From assembly GCA_036388855.1 (NCBI GenBank), contig DASVRA010000023.1:1-64000 (forward strand): a stretch of 64,000 bases of DNA, read 5' to 3'. The notes beneath the pieces are model-generated. The model worked only from the letters and a program-made list of their open reading frames with translations, was not told where the DNA came from and ran no database searches. Positions 25,698 to 33,239 of the stretch are shown here, piece after piece (within the stretch, counting starts at the first letter, position 1; every line of letters begins with the position of its first letter). The position numbers and the translations under genes are program-made. The stretch is from DASVRA01 sp036388855. GTDB lineage: Bacteria > Pseudomonadota > Alphaproteobacteria > Caulobacterales > Caulobacteraceae.

Positions 25698-28016
25698 ATG
25701 CGAGTATTGTTCACCACCGCGGCCGCTGCCGCGCTCCTGACGGTGGCAGCCGCGGGGGGCGCCGGGGCGCAGACGAAACCGGCGAAAACCGCGGCGGAAG
25801 CCTCGCTGCGAGGCTCGGAACCGAAGCCCGGGGCGAAAAAGGCCGCGGGGTCCAAGACAGCCGCCGCGCCCGCCAAGGGCAAGACGGAGGCTGACGCCAA
25901 GCCCGCCGCTGAAAAGGCGGTGCTGAGGGGCCCCGTCGGCAAGGGCCCGATCAAGACGGACTCCGGGAAACCGGTGACGGTGAAGAGCGGCGACAGCCTG
26001 GCGGAGATCGCCCAGCGCACCGGCGTCTCGCGCCAGACGCTGGCCGAGCTGAACAAGCTGAAGCCGCCTTACAACCTTAAGCCGGGCCAGCAGCTGAAGC
26101 TGCCCGAGCGCCGCTACTACGCCGTCCAGGCGGGCGACACCCTGCTGGCGGTCGGCCGCCGCGTGGGCGCGGACGCCACCGAGTTGGCCAAATACAACGA
26201 CCTCGCCAGCACCGCTCGCATCCGCGCTGGCCAGAAGATCTATCTCCCCGCCGGCGCGGAGGACACGGCGAGGGCCGAGACCAAGGTCGCCAAAGCCGAG
26301 CCCAAGACGACCAAGACCCCGGCCAAGCCGAAGGCTCCGGCGGAAAAGAAGGCGACGGTCGAGAAGAAGCTGGCGGCGGTCACACCCGAGAAGAAACCTG
26401 GCGCCCTCGAGAAAAAAACGGCGGCGCCGGAGCGGAAGCAGGCGGCCCTGACCGCCCAGCCTCCCCGGTCCGCGCCTCGGCCGCTTCCGTCGGCGCCCGC
26501 GGCCGAGGCCCCGACATCAATTCCACCAGCCGCCGCCCCCTCGCCCGCCCCCGCACAACCCGCGCCGGCGCCCGACACCAGCGGCCTCGATCCGGTCGTC
26601 GGCCTGCAGCCGAGAGTCTCCCAACCGCCGCCCGCCGCCGCCGCCGCGACGGCCGCACCCCCGCCGGCATCGACCCTCTCCCTGACGCCACCGGCCCCCG
26701 CGCAGGGCGCGCTCGGCCTCAACCAGTCAGCCCCCGCTCAGACCTCGCCCGCAACGGCTCCGGCCTCGCCCCCGCCAGTGTCCGCGGCGGCGCCGTCCGC
26801 GACCTTCAGCCTGCCTCCCGGCGCGACCGCGCTTCCGCCACCGGCGCCCGCGGCCTCTGCGGCCACGACGGCCGCACCCCCGCCCACGGGCACGGCAGGC
26901 ACGCCATCCACCTCTTCGCAGGCCGCGCCGGCGCTCAACCTGACGGCCCCGGCCCCGGCCTTGGCCGTGCCCGGGGTGACTACGGCCTCACCCCCGCCGG
27001 CGTTCGTGACGGCCCCCAGTTCGCCCGCCGGCGCGCCTTCCGGCGCAACCGCTCTTCCGCGGGCCGCGCGCGCGCCCGACCCGGCGCCCCAGCCGCAAAC
27101 GGCCGCCGCGCCACAGCGCCGCCTTCCCGCTCCAGCCGCCGCCGCTCCCGCCCCAGTGGTGACCGCCCAGGCCGCACCGCCACAGGCGCGGAACACCACA
27201 ATTCCCACGCCCGGCCCGAACGCCACGCCGATGCGGCGCTCGACGATGCCCCCGCCCGCGCCCGTGGCCCCGACAGGTCCGGCCCAGCCAAGGCGCCAGG
27301 CAAGCGCTCAACCCTTCCGCCCCCCCGTTTCGCGAGCGGCGCCCGCCGCGCAGCCGCGGCCCGGCTTCGAGATGACGCCGCAGCAGGCCCAGCCGGCGCA
27401 GCGGCAGGCGGTCCTCACCGCCCCTCCGCCGCCGGGCGCCCGCATCAACCCGCGCGGCTACACGGAGGTGGGACCCACCACCAGCGCTCCGGCCGCACGC
27501 TCCTCCGGCCGCCCGTCCGAGCTGCCGCCGCAGATCGCCGCCATCGCGCCAGCCAACCGGCCCGCCGCGATCATCGCCAGCGCCCCGGCGCCGGCGATTA
27601 CCGATGTCGCCTCGCTCGGCCGCGGCCGCTTCATCTGGCCCGCGCGGGGCCAGATCCTCTCGCCTTTCGGGGCCAAGGGCGTGGGGCAGAAGAACGACGG
27701 GGTGAACATTGCCATGCGCGAGGGCGAGCCTGTCCGCTCCGCCGCCGGCGGCCAAGTCGTGTACGCCGGCGATCAGGTGCCGAGCTTCGGCAACCTGGTG
27801 CTGGTCAAGCACGACGGCGGCTGGGTCACCGCCTACGCCCACATGGGCCGCATCACGGTGAAGAACAACGACATGATCTCGCAGGGCCAGCAGCTCGGCA
27901 TCGGCGGCCAGACCGGCGCGGTGGTGCAGCCGCAGCTGCACTTCGAGGTCCGCTACGCCGCCTCGCCGCTGGAGAAGGCGACCCCGCTCGACCCGATGCT
28001 GGTGTTGCCGCGCTGA
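25698..28016 (+). CDS. LysM and degenerate M23 (LytM) domain protein, NlpD/DipM-like
   Basis: Envelope protein of the NlpD/DipM type that binds septal peptidoglycan and controls cell-wall hydrolases. 772 residues: signal peptide (1-24), two LysM domains (about 93-136 and 140-184), and a Lys/Ala then Pro/Ala-rich linker of some 450 residues. A C-terminal M23 fold follows (about 640-770, FIWPARGQILSPFG). The expected zinc His and Asp are replaced (KNDGVNIA instead of HxGxD), and the catalytic His before LHFEVR is Gln. It should therefore be non-catalytic, like EnvC, NlpD and Caulobacter DipM. Position after pcm supports the assignment. The linker is much longer than in E. coli NlpD. Confidence 0.88.
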   Translation: MRVLFTTAAAAALLTVAAAGGAGAQTKPAKTAAEASLRGSEPKPGAKKAAGSKTAAAPAKGKTEADAKPAAEKAVLRGPVGKGPIKTDSGKPVTVKSGDSLAEIAQRTGVSRQTLAELNKLKPPYNLKPGQQLKLPERRYYAVQAGDTLLAVGRRVGADATELAKYNDLASTARIRAGQKIYLPAGAEDTARAETKVAKAEPKTTKTPAKPKAPAEKKATVEKKLAAVTPEKKPGALEKKTAAPERKQAALTAQPPRSAPRPLPSAPAAEAPTSIPPAAAPSPAPAQPAPAPDTSGLDPVVGLQPRVSQPPPAAAAATAAPPPASTLSLTPPAPAQGALGLNQSAPAQTSPATAPASPPPVSAAAPSATFSLPPGATALPPPAPAASAATTAAPPPTGTAGTPSTSSQAAPALNLTAPAPALAVPGVTTASPPPAFVTAPSSPAGAPSGATALPRAARAPDPAPQPQTAAAPQRRLPAPAAAAPAPVVTAQAAPPQARNTTIPTPGPNATPMRRSTMPPPAPVAPTGPAQPRRQASAQPFRPPVSRAAPAAQPRPGFEMTPQQAQPAQRQAVLTAPPPPGARINPRGYTEVGPTTSAPAARSSGRPSELPPQIAAIAPANRPAAIIASAPAPAITDVASLGRGRFIWPARGQILSPFGAKGVGQKNDGVNIAMREGEPVRSAAGGQVVYAGDQVPSFGNLVLVKHDGGWVTAYAHMGRITVKNNDMISQGQQLGIGGQTGAVVQPQLHFEVRYAASPLEKATPLDPMLVLPR

Positions 28017-28103
28017 GACGGCCGCGGAGAGTTTGCCTTAACCCCTTGCGTTCGGGCGGCGAATCCCGATCTGGGGCGCTGTTTTTCCCTGCACCCGGAC
28101 CCG

Positions 28104-28493
28104 ATGAAAGACCCCACCAGCCACAAGATCGAAGACCGCCGGGCGCAAGCCGCCGAGGCGCGCGCCGCCGCCCTGGCCAAGCTCAAGGAGCGGGCCAAGC
28201 CCGCCGCGCCGGCGCCCGAGCACGCCTTCGTCAGCCGCGAGGAGCGCCGCCAGGCCGAACTCGAGGCCAAGCGCCGCGAGCACGCCGCGCGCAAGGAGGC
28301 CGAGCGCCAGAAGAAGGTCGAGGCCCAGCAGGCCGTCTACCAGAGCCTGGCCGAAAAGGAGCAGGCCGAACTCGAGGCCAAGCGCGCCCAGCGCAAGGAG
28401 CGTAAGAAGTTCGAAAAGGAAATGGCCAAGCTGAAGCGCGAGGAGCGCGCCACCGGCCGCAAAGCGCCGCAGCCGGAGTGGCCGTACGCCTGA
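28104..28493 (+). CDS. DUF6481-type highly charged coiled-coil protein
   Basis: 129 residues, more than half Ala, Glu, Lys and Arg, predicted as one long charged helix (about 10-115). The recurring ELEAKR segment occurs twice (QAELEAKRREHAARKEAE and QAELEAKRAQRKERKKFEK). It ends PQPEWPYA. No signal peptide or membrane helix. It matches my recollection of the small DUF6481 family of Alphaproteobacteria, whose function is unknown. Alone between the LysM-M23 gene and lipB. Confidence 0.75.
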   Translation: MKDPTSHKIEDRRAQAAEARAAALAKLKERAKPAAPAPEHAFVSREERRQAELEAKRREHAARKEAERQKKVEAQQAVYQSLAEKEQAELEAKRAQRKERKKFEKEMAKLKREERATGRKAPQPEWPYA

Positions 28494-28588
28494 CGCCTCC
28501 GGCGGCCGGTCTGGATCTGGGTTCCGGCATTTGCCAGGAAAACGGTGAAGGGATGGCGGCGCGGAGCGGTAACCCTTAGCTCTGCCGC

Positions 28589-29341
28589 GTGGCCGCGCCC
28601 GCTGACCTGACGAAACTGCGCCGCCCTGACGGCCTCCCCGCCGGCTGGGCGGTCTCCCCCGGCTACGTCCCCTACCCCGCCGCCGTCGAGGCGATGAAGG
28701 CCCGCGCCGCCGCCATCGCCGCCGGCGAAGCGGGCGAACTCGTCTGGCTCCTCGAACACCCGCCGCTCTACACCGCCGGCGTCTCCGCCAGGTCCGAAGA
28801 CCTGGTCGCGCCCGGCCTCCTCGCGGTGTTCGAGACCGGCCGCGGCGGCCAGTACACCTATCACGGCCCCGGCCAGCGCGTGGCCTACGTCATGCTCGAC
28901 CTACGCGAACGCGGCCGCGACGTCCGCTGCTTCGTGCGCGGCCTGGAGGCCTGGATCATCGGCGCCCTCGCCCGCTTCAACGTCGCCGGCGAGACCCGCG
29001 AGGGCCGCGTCGGCGTCTGGGTTACGCGCCGCGCGCAGGGTGCGCCGCCGCGCGAGGACAAGATCGCCGCCATCGGCGTGCGCGTCAGCCGCTGGGTCAG
29101 CTTCCACGGGATCAGCCTGAACGTGGAGCCCGACCTCTCCCACTACGCCGGCATCGTCCCCTGCGGCATCCGCGAGCACGGCGTCACAAGCCTAGTCGAC
29201 CTCGGCCTTCCCATCGGCATGGACGAGACGGACGCCGCGCTGAAGGCGAGCTTCAAGGATGTTTTCGGACCAGTCTCTGATCCGGCGCCCCCGCCGCTCG
29301 CCCACCCCGCTGAAGCTTCGCCGACAGGCGTTCCCTCCTGA
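28589..29341 (+). CDS. lipB: Octanoyl-ACP:protein N-octanoyltransferase LipB
   Basis: Transfers octanoate from ACP to lipoyl domains, the first step of lipoic-acid synthesis. GTG at 28589 gives 250 residues. Family motifs: LLEHPPLYTAGVSA, GGQYTYHGPGQRVAYVMLDL, EDKIAAIGVRVSRWVSFHG with the catalytic Lys, and GIVPCGIREHGVTSL with the catalytic Cys. The C-terminal 20 residues are Pro/Ala-rich and poorly conserved. The substrate donor acyl-ACP comes from the pathway encoded at 9995-13400. Confidence 0.94.
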   Translation: MAAPADLTKLRRPDGLPAGWAVSPGYVPYPAAVEAMKARAAAIAAGEAGELVWLLEHPPLYTAGVSARSEDLVAPGLLAVFETGRGGQYTYHGPGQRVAYVMLDLRERGRDVRCFVRGLEAWIIGALARFNVAGETREGRVGVWVTRRAQGAPPREDKIAAIGVRVSRWVSFHGISLNVEPDLSHYAGIVPCGIREHGVTSLVDLGLPIGMDETDAALKASFKDVFGPVSDPAPPPLAHPAEASPTGVPS

Positions 29342-29457
29342 CAGGCTCGCCCAGGAGGCGGAGGGCTCTCTCGCGCCTTCTGCGGTGCCTGTCTTGGCGC
29401 CTCCCCACCCCTGCCACTCCCCCACGGAACTACTCGCCGCTGCTGGCCAAGAACTTG

Positions 29458-30291
29458 TTACAGGCCTAGATCCCGCACAAGCAAGTCGCCCGAGGACAAC
29501 ACTTCACGTGTTCCGTCAACAACTACGGCATAAGCGAGAGATTGGGTCGTGAGCGCTCTGATATGTCGATCTTCTTGATGGGGGTTTTCAAAAGAGGGAG
29601 GGAGGCGCACGAACGCCTTCTCCGTGTAAGGCGGAACTACGCGGGAGCACAGCATCAACCTCAGCTTAGGACCAACGATTGCTGCTTTAGCCCGTGGCAC
29701 TTCAAAGTTTAGAAAAACTCTTGAGCTAATCCCTATGCCCCCGTAGTTCTCCGAACGAGGGGACAGTCCAAATCCGGAGGCTGAGGCCGTCTGGACACGC
29801 ACCTTAGCGCCAAAGCCGTTCTGCGCCGCATAGCTGCCTGTGTTCCGGCTTGTCAGATCACCCGCTACGACCACCTGCATAATGTCGTCACACTGAAGCG
29901 TGCAAAGCAATTTTGCTCCCATTGGAAACAAATCAGAAAACTGAGCCACCGCGCGAGCGTGATTGGGTGTGTAGAACCTTTCTTCTTCAGGTAGATACAG
30001 TAGCTTTAACTTGTATTCGGTAAATACCAGACCAGATTGACTTAACCCCGCCCTCTTATAAACCGTAGCTTGAGCAGCGACCGCTCGCTGCGCATAATCG
30101 CTCTGCGTTTCGTACTCGCTCTTGACCATCTTGATCCCAGTCAATGATTGATAAACTTGCGCCAGACTCGTGGGTGGTGGAGCGCTTTTCTGAAAGGCAG
30201 AGCGACACTCTGCTTGGGCAAGCTTAGCCGCGTTCGAATCCGCAGCCGGAGCCGACAGCAAGGCAGCAAAGCTTAAAATGATCTCCCTCAT
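29458..30291 (-). CDS. Secreted hypothetical protein in an AT-rich islet
   Basis: Unrecognised 277-residue protein with an N-terminal signal-like segment (EIILSFAALLSAPAADS). It has scattered cysteines (AECRS, LCTLQCDD, MLCSR), which suggests a periplasmic, disulfide-bonded fold, and is mostly beta-rich (QVVVAGDLTSR, FLNFEVPRAKAAIVG). Its ATG overlaps the TGA of the 101-residue gene upstream, so the two form an operon. Base composition is strikingly low: 24 G+C of 60 bases at 30001-30060 by my count, against about 70% around it. That points to recent acquisition. Confidence 0.65.
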   Translation of the reverse strand: MREIILSFAALLSAPAADSNAAKLAQAECRSAFQKSAPPPTSLAQVYQSLTGIKMVKSEYETQSDYAQRAVAAQATVYKRAGLSQSGLVFTEYKLKLLYLPEEERFYTPNHARAVAQFSDLFPMGAKLLCTLQCDDIMQVVVAGDLTSRNTGSYAAQNGFGAKVRVQTASASGFGLSPRSENYGGIGISSRVFLNFEVPRAKAAIVGPKLRLMLCSRVVPPYTEKAFVRLPPSFENPHQEDRHIRALTTQSLAYAVVVDGTREVLSSGDLLVRDLGL

Positions 30292-30593
30292 TCTGTTAAT
30301 CTTTGCAAGGAGTTGTTCGTGTTTAGAAGCGCGCTAATATGACTAACAGCTTGTGTTAGGTCGGAGCGATGCGGAGATGGCATATAACCGTACTGAAGCC
30401 AAGCCAACATAGCCGAAGCGTCCATACGAAAGTTGATTGCATCACTTCGTGTTTGCCGCGAGCGTGCATCTTTTCGGCTACCCACCGACCCGCGGATGGA
30501 TGCAGCTATGTCAGCTTGCTCATTTATAAAGGCGATCCACCCTGCCTTAGTAGTGAATCCACACCTCAGAACGATAGAAGACAGATTATCCAT
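30288..30593 (-). CDS. Small hypothetical protein, first gene of the AT-rich islet
   Basis: Unrecognised. ATG at 30593 gives 101 residues (MDNLSSIVLRCGFTTKAGW); an in-frame GTG at 30605 would add four residues, and neither has a clear ribosome-binding site. No signal peptide. Mostly helical, with KDARSRQTRSDAINFRMDAS in the middle. It starts within 22 bases of the nadE stop and its own stop overlaps the next ATG. It could be co-transcribed with nadE upstream and is coupled to the secreted protein downstream. Composition is AT-rich like its partner. Confidence 0.5.
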   Translation of the reverse strand: MDNLSSIVLRCGFTTKAGWIAFINEQADIAASIRGSVGSRKDARSRQTRSDAINFRMDASAMLAWLQYGYMPSPHRSDLTQAVSHISALLNTNNSLQRLTE

Positions 30594-30614
30594 GATACTG
30601 GCCACAACCTACTA

Positions 30615-32267
30615 TCACCGGCCGACCCGATCCCTATACCCATTCACCAGCGGATAGCGCCGATCCCGCCCAAACGCCCGCGCGCCAAGCTTCACCCCAG
30701 GCGGCGCCTGCCGGCGCTTGTATTCCGTCGCGTAGAGCATCCGCTGCACCCGCTCCACCGTGGCTGGGTCGAAGCCGCGGGCGACGATCTGGTCCAGCGT
30801 CGCCTCCTCCTCGACTAGGCCGCGCAGGATGCCGTCCAGGACCTCGTAGGGCGGAAGGCTGTCCTGGTCGGTCTGGCCCGGCTTCAGCTCCGCGCTCGGC
30901 GCCTTGGTCAAGATGCGCTCGGGAATGGGCGCGCGGGCGCGGCTCCATGGGTCATTGGCGTTGCGCCAGTGGCTCACAGCATAGACATCGGTTTTGTACA
31001 GGTCCTTCAGCGGGTTGAAGCCGCCGGACATGTCGCCGTAGAGGGTGGCGTAGCCGACCGCCATCTCGCTCTTGTTGCCGGTGGTCAGCAGCATCCAGCC
31101 GGTCTTGTTCGACAGCGCCATCAGCGTCACCCCGCGCAGGCGGGACTGGATGTTCTCCTCGGTCACGTCCGTCTCGGCATCCTTGAAGGCCTCCGCCAGC
31201 ATTTCGGAGAACGCCTCCATGCCAGGCGCGATCGGGATGGTGTCGTAGCGCACGCCCAGCGCCTGGGCGCAGGCTTGCGCGTCCTCAAGGCTCTCGCGGC
31301 TGGTGTAGGGCGAAGGCAGCATCACGCAGCGCACCCGCTCAGCTCCAAAGGCATCGACCGCGATCGTGGCCACCAGGGCGGAATCGATCCCGCCGGACAG
31401 CCCCAGCAGCACGCCCGGGAACCGGGACTTGTCGACATAATCGCGGAGGCCCAGCACCATCACCCGGTAGAGCGTCTCCAGCCGCTCCGGCCAGTCCACC
31501 ATCGGCGCCTCGGCGATGCGCCAGCCGCCCTCCCCACGCTCCCAGCGAGTGACCGCAAGCGCCTCCTCGCACAGCGGCAGGCGCATGGCGCACGAGCCGT
31601 CCCCCTGCACCGCGAATGACGCGCCGTCGAACACCAGCTCGTCCTGCCCGCAGACCTGGTTGACGTAGAGCAGCGGCAGCCCCGTCTCCGCCACCCGCGC
31701 CCGCACCACCCCGATCCGCTCGTCGTCCGAGGTCTCGCGGAAAGGCGAGCCGTTGGGGACCAGCAGCATCTCGGCGCCTTGCGCCTTCAGTTCGCGGCAG
31801 ACGGCGGGCGTCCAGATGTCCTCGCAGACGGGAACGCCGATCGCCACGCCCTTGCGCCGGAAGGCGGAGGTCGGCCCAGGCTCGAACACCCGTTTCTCGT
31901 CGAACACGTTGTAGTTGGGCAGGTCCGACTTGAAGGTGACGTCACGGATCTCGCCCCCTTCCATGAACACCGCCGCGTTGCGCGGCTTCTCCTCCCCCGG
32001 CCAGATCGCGCCGATCACCGCCGCGCAGCCGCTCCGCGTGGCCGCCGCCAGCCGCTCCACAGCCGCGCGCGAGTCGCGCACAAACGCCGGTTTCATCGCC
32101 AGGTCCTCCGGCGGATAGCCGGTGACGAACAGCTCGGAAAACAGCGCCAGTTCCGCGCCCTGCGCGCACGCCTCGCCCAGCAGCCCGCGCGCGCGGGCTT
32201 CATTCGCCTCGATCGCGCCGACGGTGGGGTTGGCCTGGACGGCGGCGATGGCGAGCCGGTCAGTCAT
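30615..32267 (-). CDS. nadE: Glutamine-dependent NAD+ synthetase
   Basis: Final step of NAD synthesis: amidation of nicotinate adenine dinucleotide with ammonia released from glutamine. 550 residues. The N-terminal nitrilase-type amidase has its Glu in LALFSELFVTGYPPEDL, its Lys after FKSDLPNYN and its Cys in VPVCEDIWTP. The C-terminal synthetase has the PP-loop LLGLSGGIDSALVA, SSPYTSRESLEDAQ-type and TTGNKSEMAVGYATLYGDM motifs. Length matches the bifunctional enzyme. It starts divergently from no close neighbour and is followed by the AT-rich islet. Confidence 0.95.
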   Translation of the reverse strand: MTDRLAIAAVQANPTVGAIEANEARARGLLGEACAQGAELALFSELFVTGYPPEDLAMKPAFVRDSRAAVERLAAATRSGCAAVIGAIWPGEEKPRNAAVFMEGGEIRDVTFKSDLPNYNVFDEKRVFEPGPTSAFRRKGVAIGVPVCEDIWTPAVCRELKAQGAEMLLVPNGSPFRETSDDERIGVVRARVAETGLPLLYVNQVCGQDELVFDGASFAVQGDGSCAMRLPLCEEALAVTRWERGEGGWRIAEAPMVDWPERLETLYRVMVLGLRDYVDKSRFPGVLLGLSGGIDSALVATIAVDAFGAERVRCVMLPSPYTSRESLEDAQACAQALGVRYDTIPIAPGMEAFSEMLAEAFKDAETDVTEENIQSRLRGVTLMALSNKTGWMLLTTGNKSEMAVGYATLYGDMSGGFNPLKDLYKTDVYAVSHWRNANDPWSRARAPIPERILTKAPSAELKPGQTDQDSLPPYEVLDGILRGLVEEEATLDQIVARGFDPATVERVQRMLYATEYKRRQAPPGVKLGARAFGRDRRYPLVNGYRDRVGR

Positions 32268-32313
32268 CGTCCTTATCTAGCGGCGAGCTGCTCTGCCCGC
32301 CATGCCGCCGCCG

Positions 32314-33093
32314 CTAGCCAGTCAGGAAATCCCAATCGAATTCGAGCAGGATACGCCCTTTGCTGACGCGCATCCCATCCGCCGCCTTCGCCGGCGCGCG
32401 GAAGCCCCGTGCGTATTCGAGCAGCGCCGCCTTGGTGGCCGGGGTCGCCCCCTCCACCAAGCAGCCCTCAAGCGCGCCTCCCGCGCCCGCGCGGCATTCC
32501 ATGTGGGAGATTCCGCTTCCCTGGTCCGCGGCTTCCAGCAGGCGCCCCATGGTCTCGCGGTCCGGCCTTTGCGCCCACTCCATGGCGTGTCCGCGGCACT
32601 TCCGCTCCGGATCGGCGCGCGAGGGACAGTCGAAGATGCGCGGGTCCTTGGGTGAGGGCCCGCCCTTGAACTCTGTCACCAGGATGGCTGGATCCCCCGG
32701 CTGAAAGCTCACCCTCACGCCCCCTCCGCCTACGGTGAAGGTGATGGTAATGCCCACCTCCGCACCGCCCACGGGTTTGCCGTTCTCCAACCTGGGTGAC
32801 ATCCGGAAGAGCGCCGCCATCGCCAGGGCGGCTTGGCCGAAACCATACCCCGGCGGCAGTTCCTTGCGGACGACGCACCGCTCCAGCCGCCCTTCCGTAT
32901 TGACTTCGCAGCGGATCAGCGCGGCTCCGCCTATTCCGCGCCTCATGGCTGCGGGCGGATAATACCGCTGGAAGTGCCACCCCGTGGGCTTCGCCACCCA
33001 ATCGGGGTTGCGGATCAGCTTCGGCTCCTGCGCGCCGGCGGACGCCGCCAGCAGGAGGCTAGCAAAGGCCGCAATCAGAGCATTCTTGGGCAC
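32314..33093 (-). CDS. Secreted TonB C-terminal-domain-like protein
   Basis: GTG at 33093 is preceded by GGGAG nine bases upstream and begins a signal peptide (NALIAAFASLLLAASAGAQ); 259 residues. Residues about 35-115 look like a TonB C-terminal domain without the usual membrane anchor and Pro-rich spacer (YPPAAMRRGIGGAALIRCEV, then ERCVVRKELPPGYGFGQAAL). The second half contains a weaker, possibly related repeat (ISHMECRAGAGGALEGCLVE). Paired cysteines are present in both halves. Such stand-alone TonB-like periplasmic proteins are frequent in Caulobacteraceae; function unknown. Confidence 0.7.
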   Translation of the reverse strand: MPKNALIAAFASLLLAASAGAQEPKLIRNPDWVAKPTGWHFQRYYPPAAMRRGIGGAALIRCEVNTEGRLERCVVRKELPPGYGFGQAALAMAALFRMSPRLENGKPVGGAEVGITITFTVGGGGVRVSFQPGDPAILVTEFKGGPSPKDPRIFDCPSRADPERKCRGHAMEWAQRPDRETMGRLLEAADQGSGISHMECRAGAGGALEGCLVEGATPATKAALLEYARGFRAPAKAADGMRVSKGRILLEFDWDFLTG

Positions 33094-33239
33094 AGGTCCA
33101 AACTCCCACGACAGGCACCTGACCTCAGCACGCGACTGCGTCAACGCGGCGTTTCGAGGCAGCCCGACTGACCCAGACGTACCTGCGAGAGAACGGCCGC
33201 GCCCTTTGTCCCGCTCCCGCCCTCTGCTAACCCCCGCCG

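Noticed and set aside
29458..30605. Toxin-antitoxin pair in the AT-rich islet
   Set aside because: Size order and the overlapping start/stop fit, but the larger protein has a secretion-like signal and 277 residues, and neither resembles known toxins or antitoxins.
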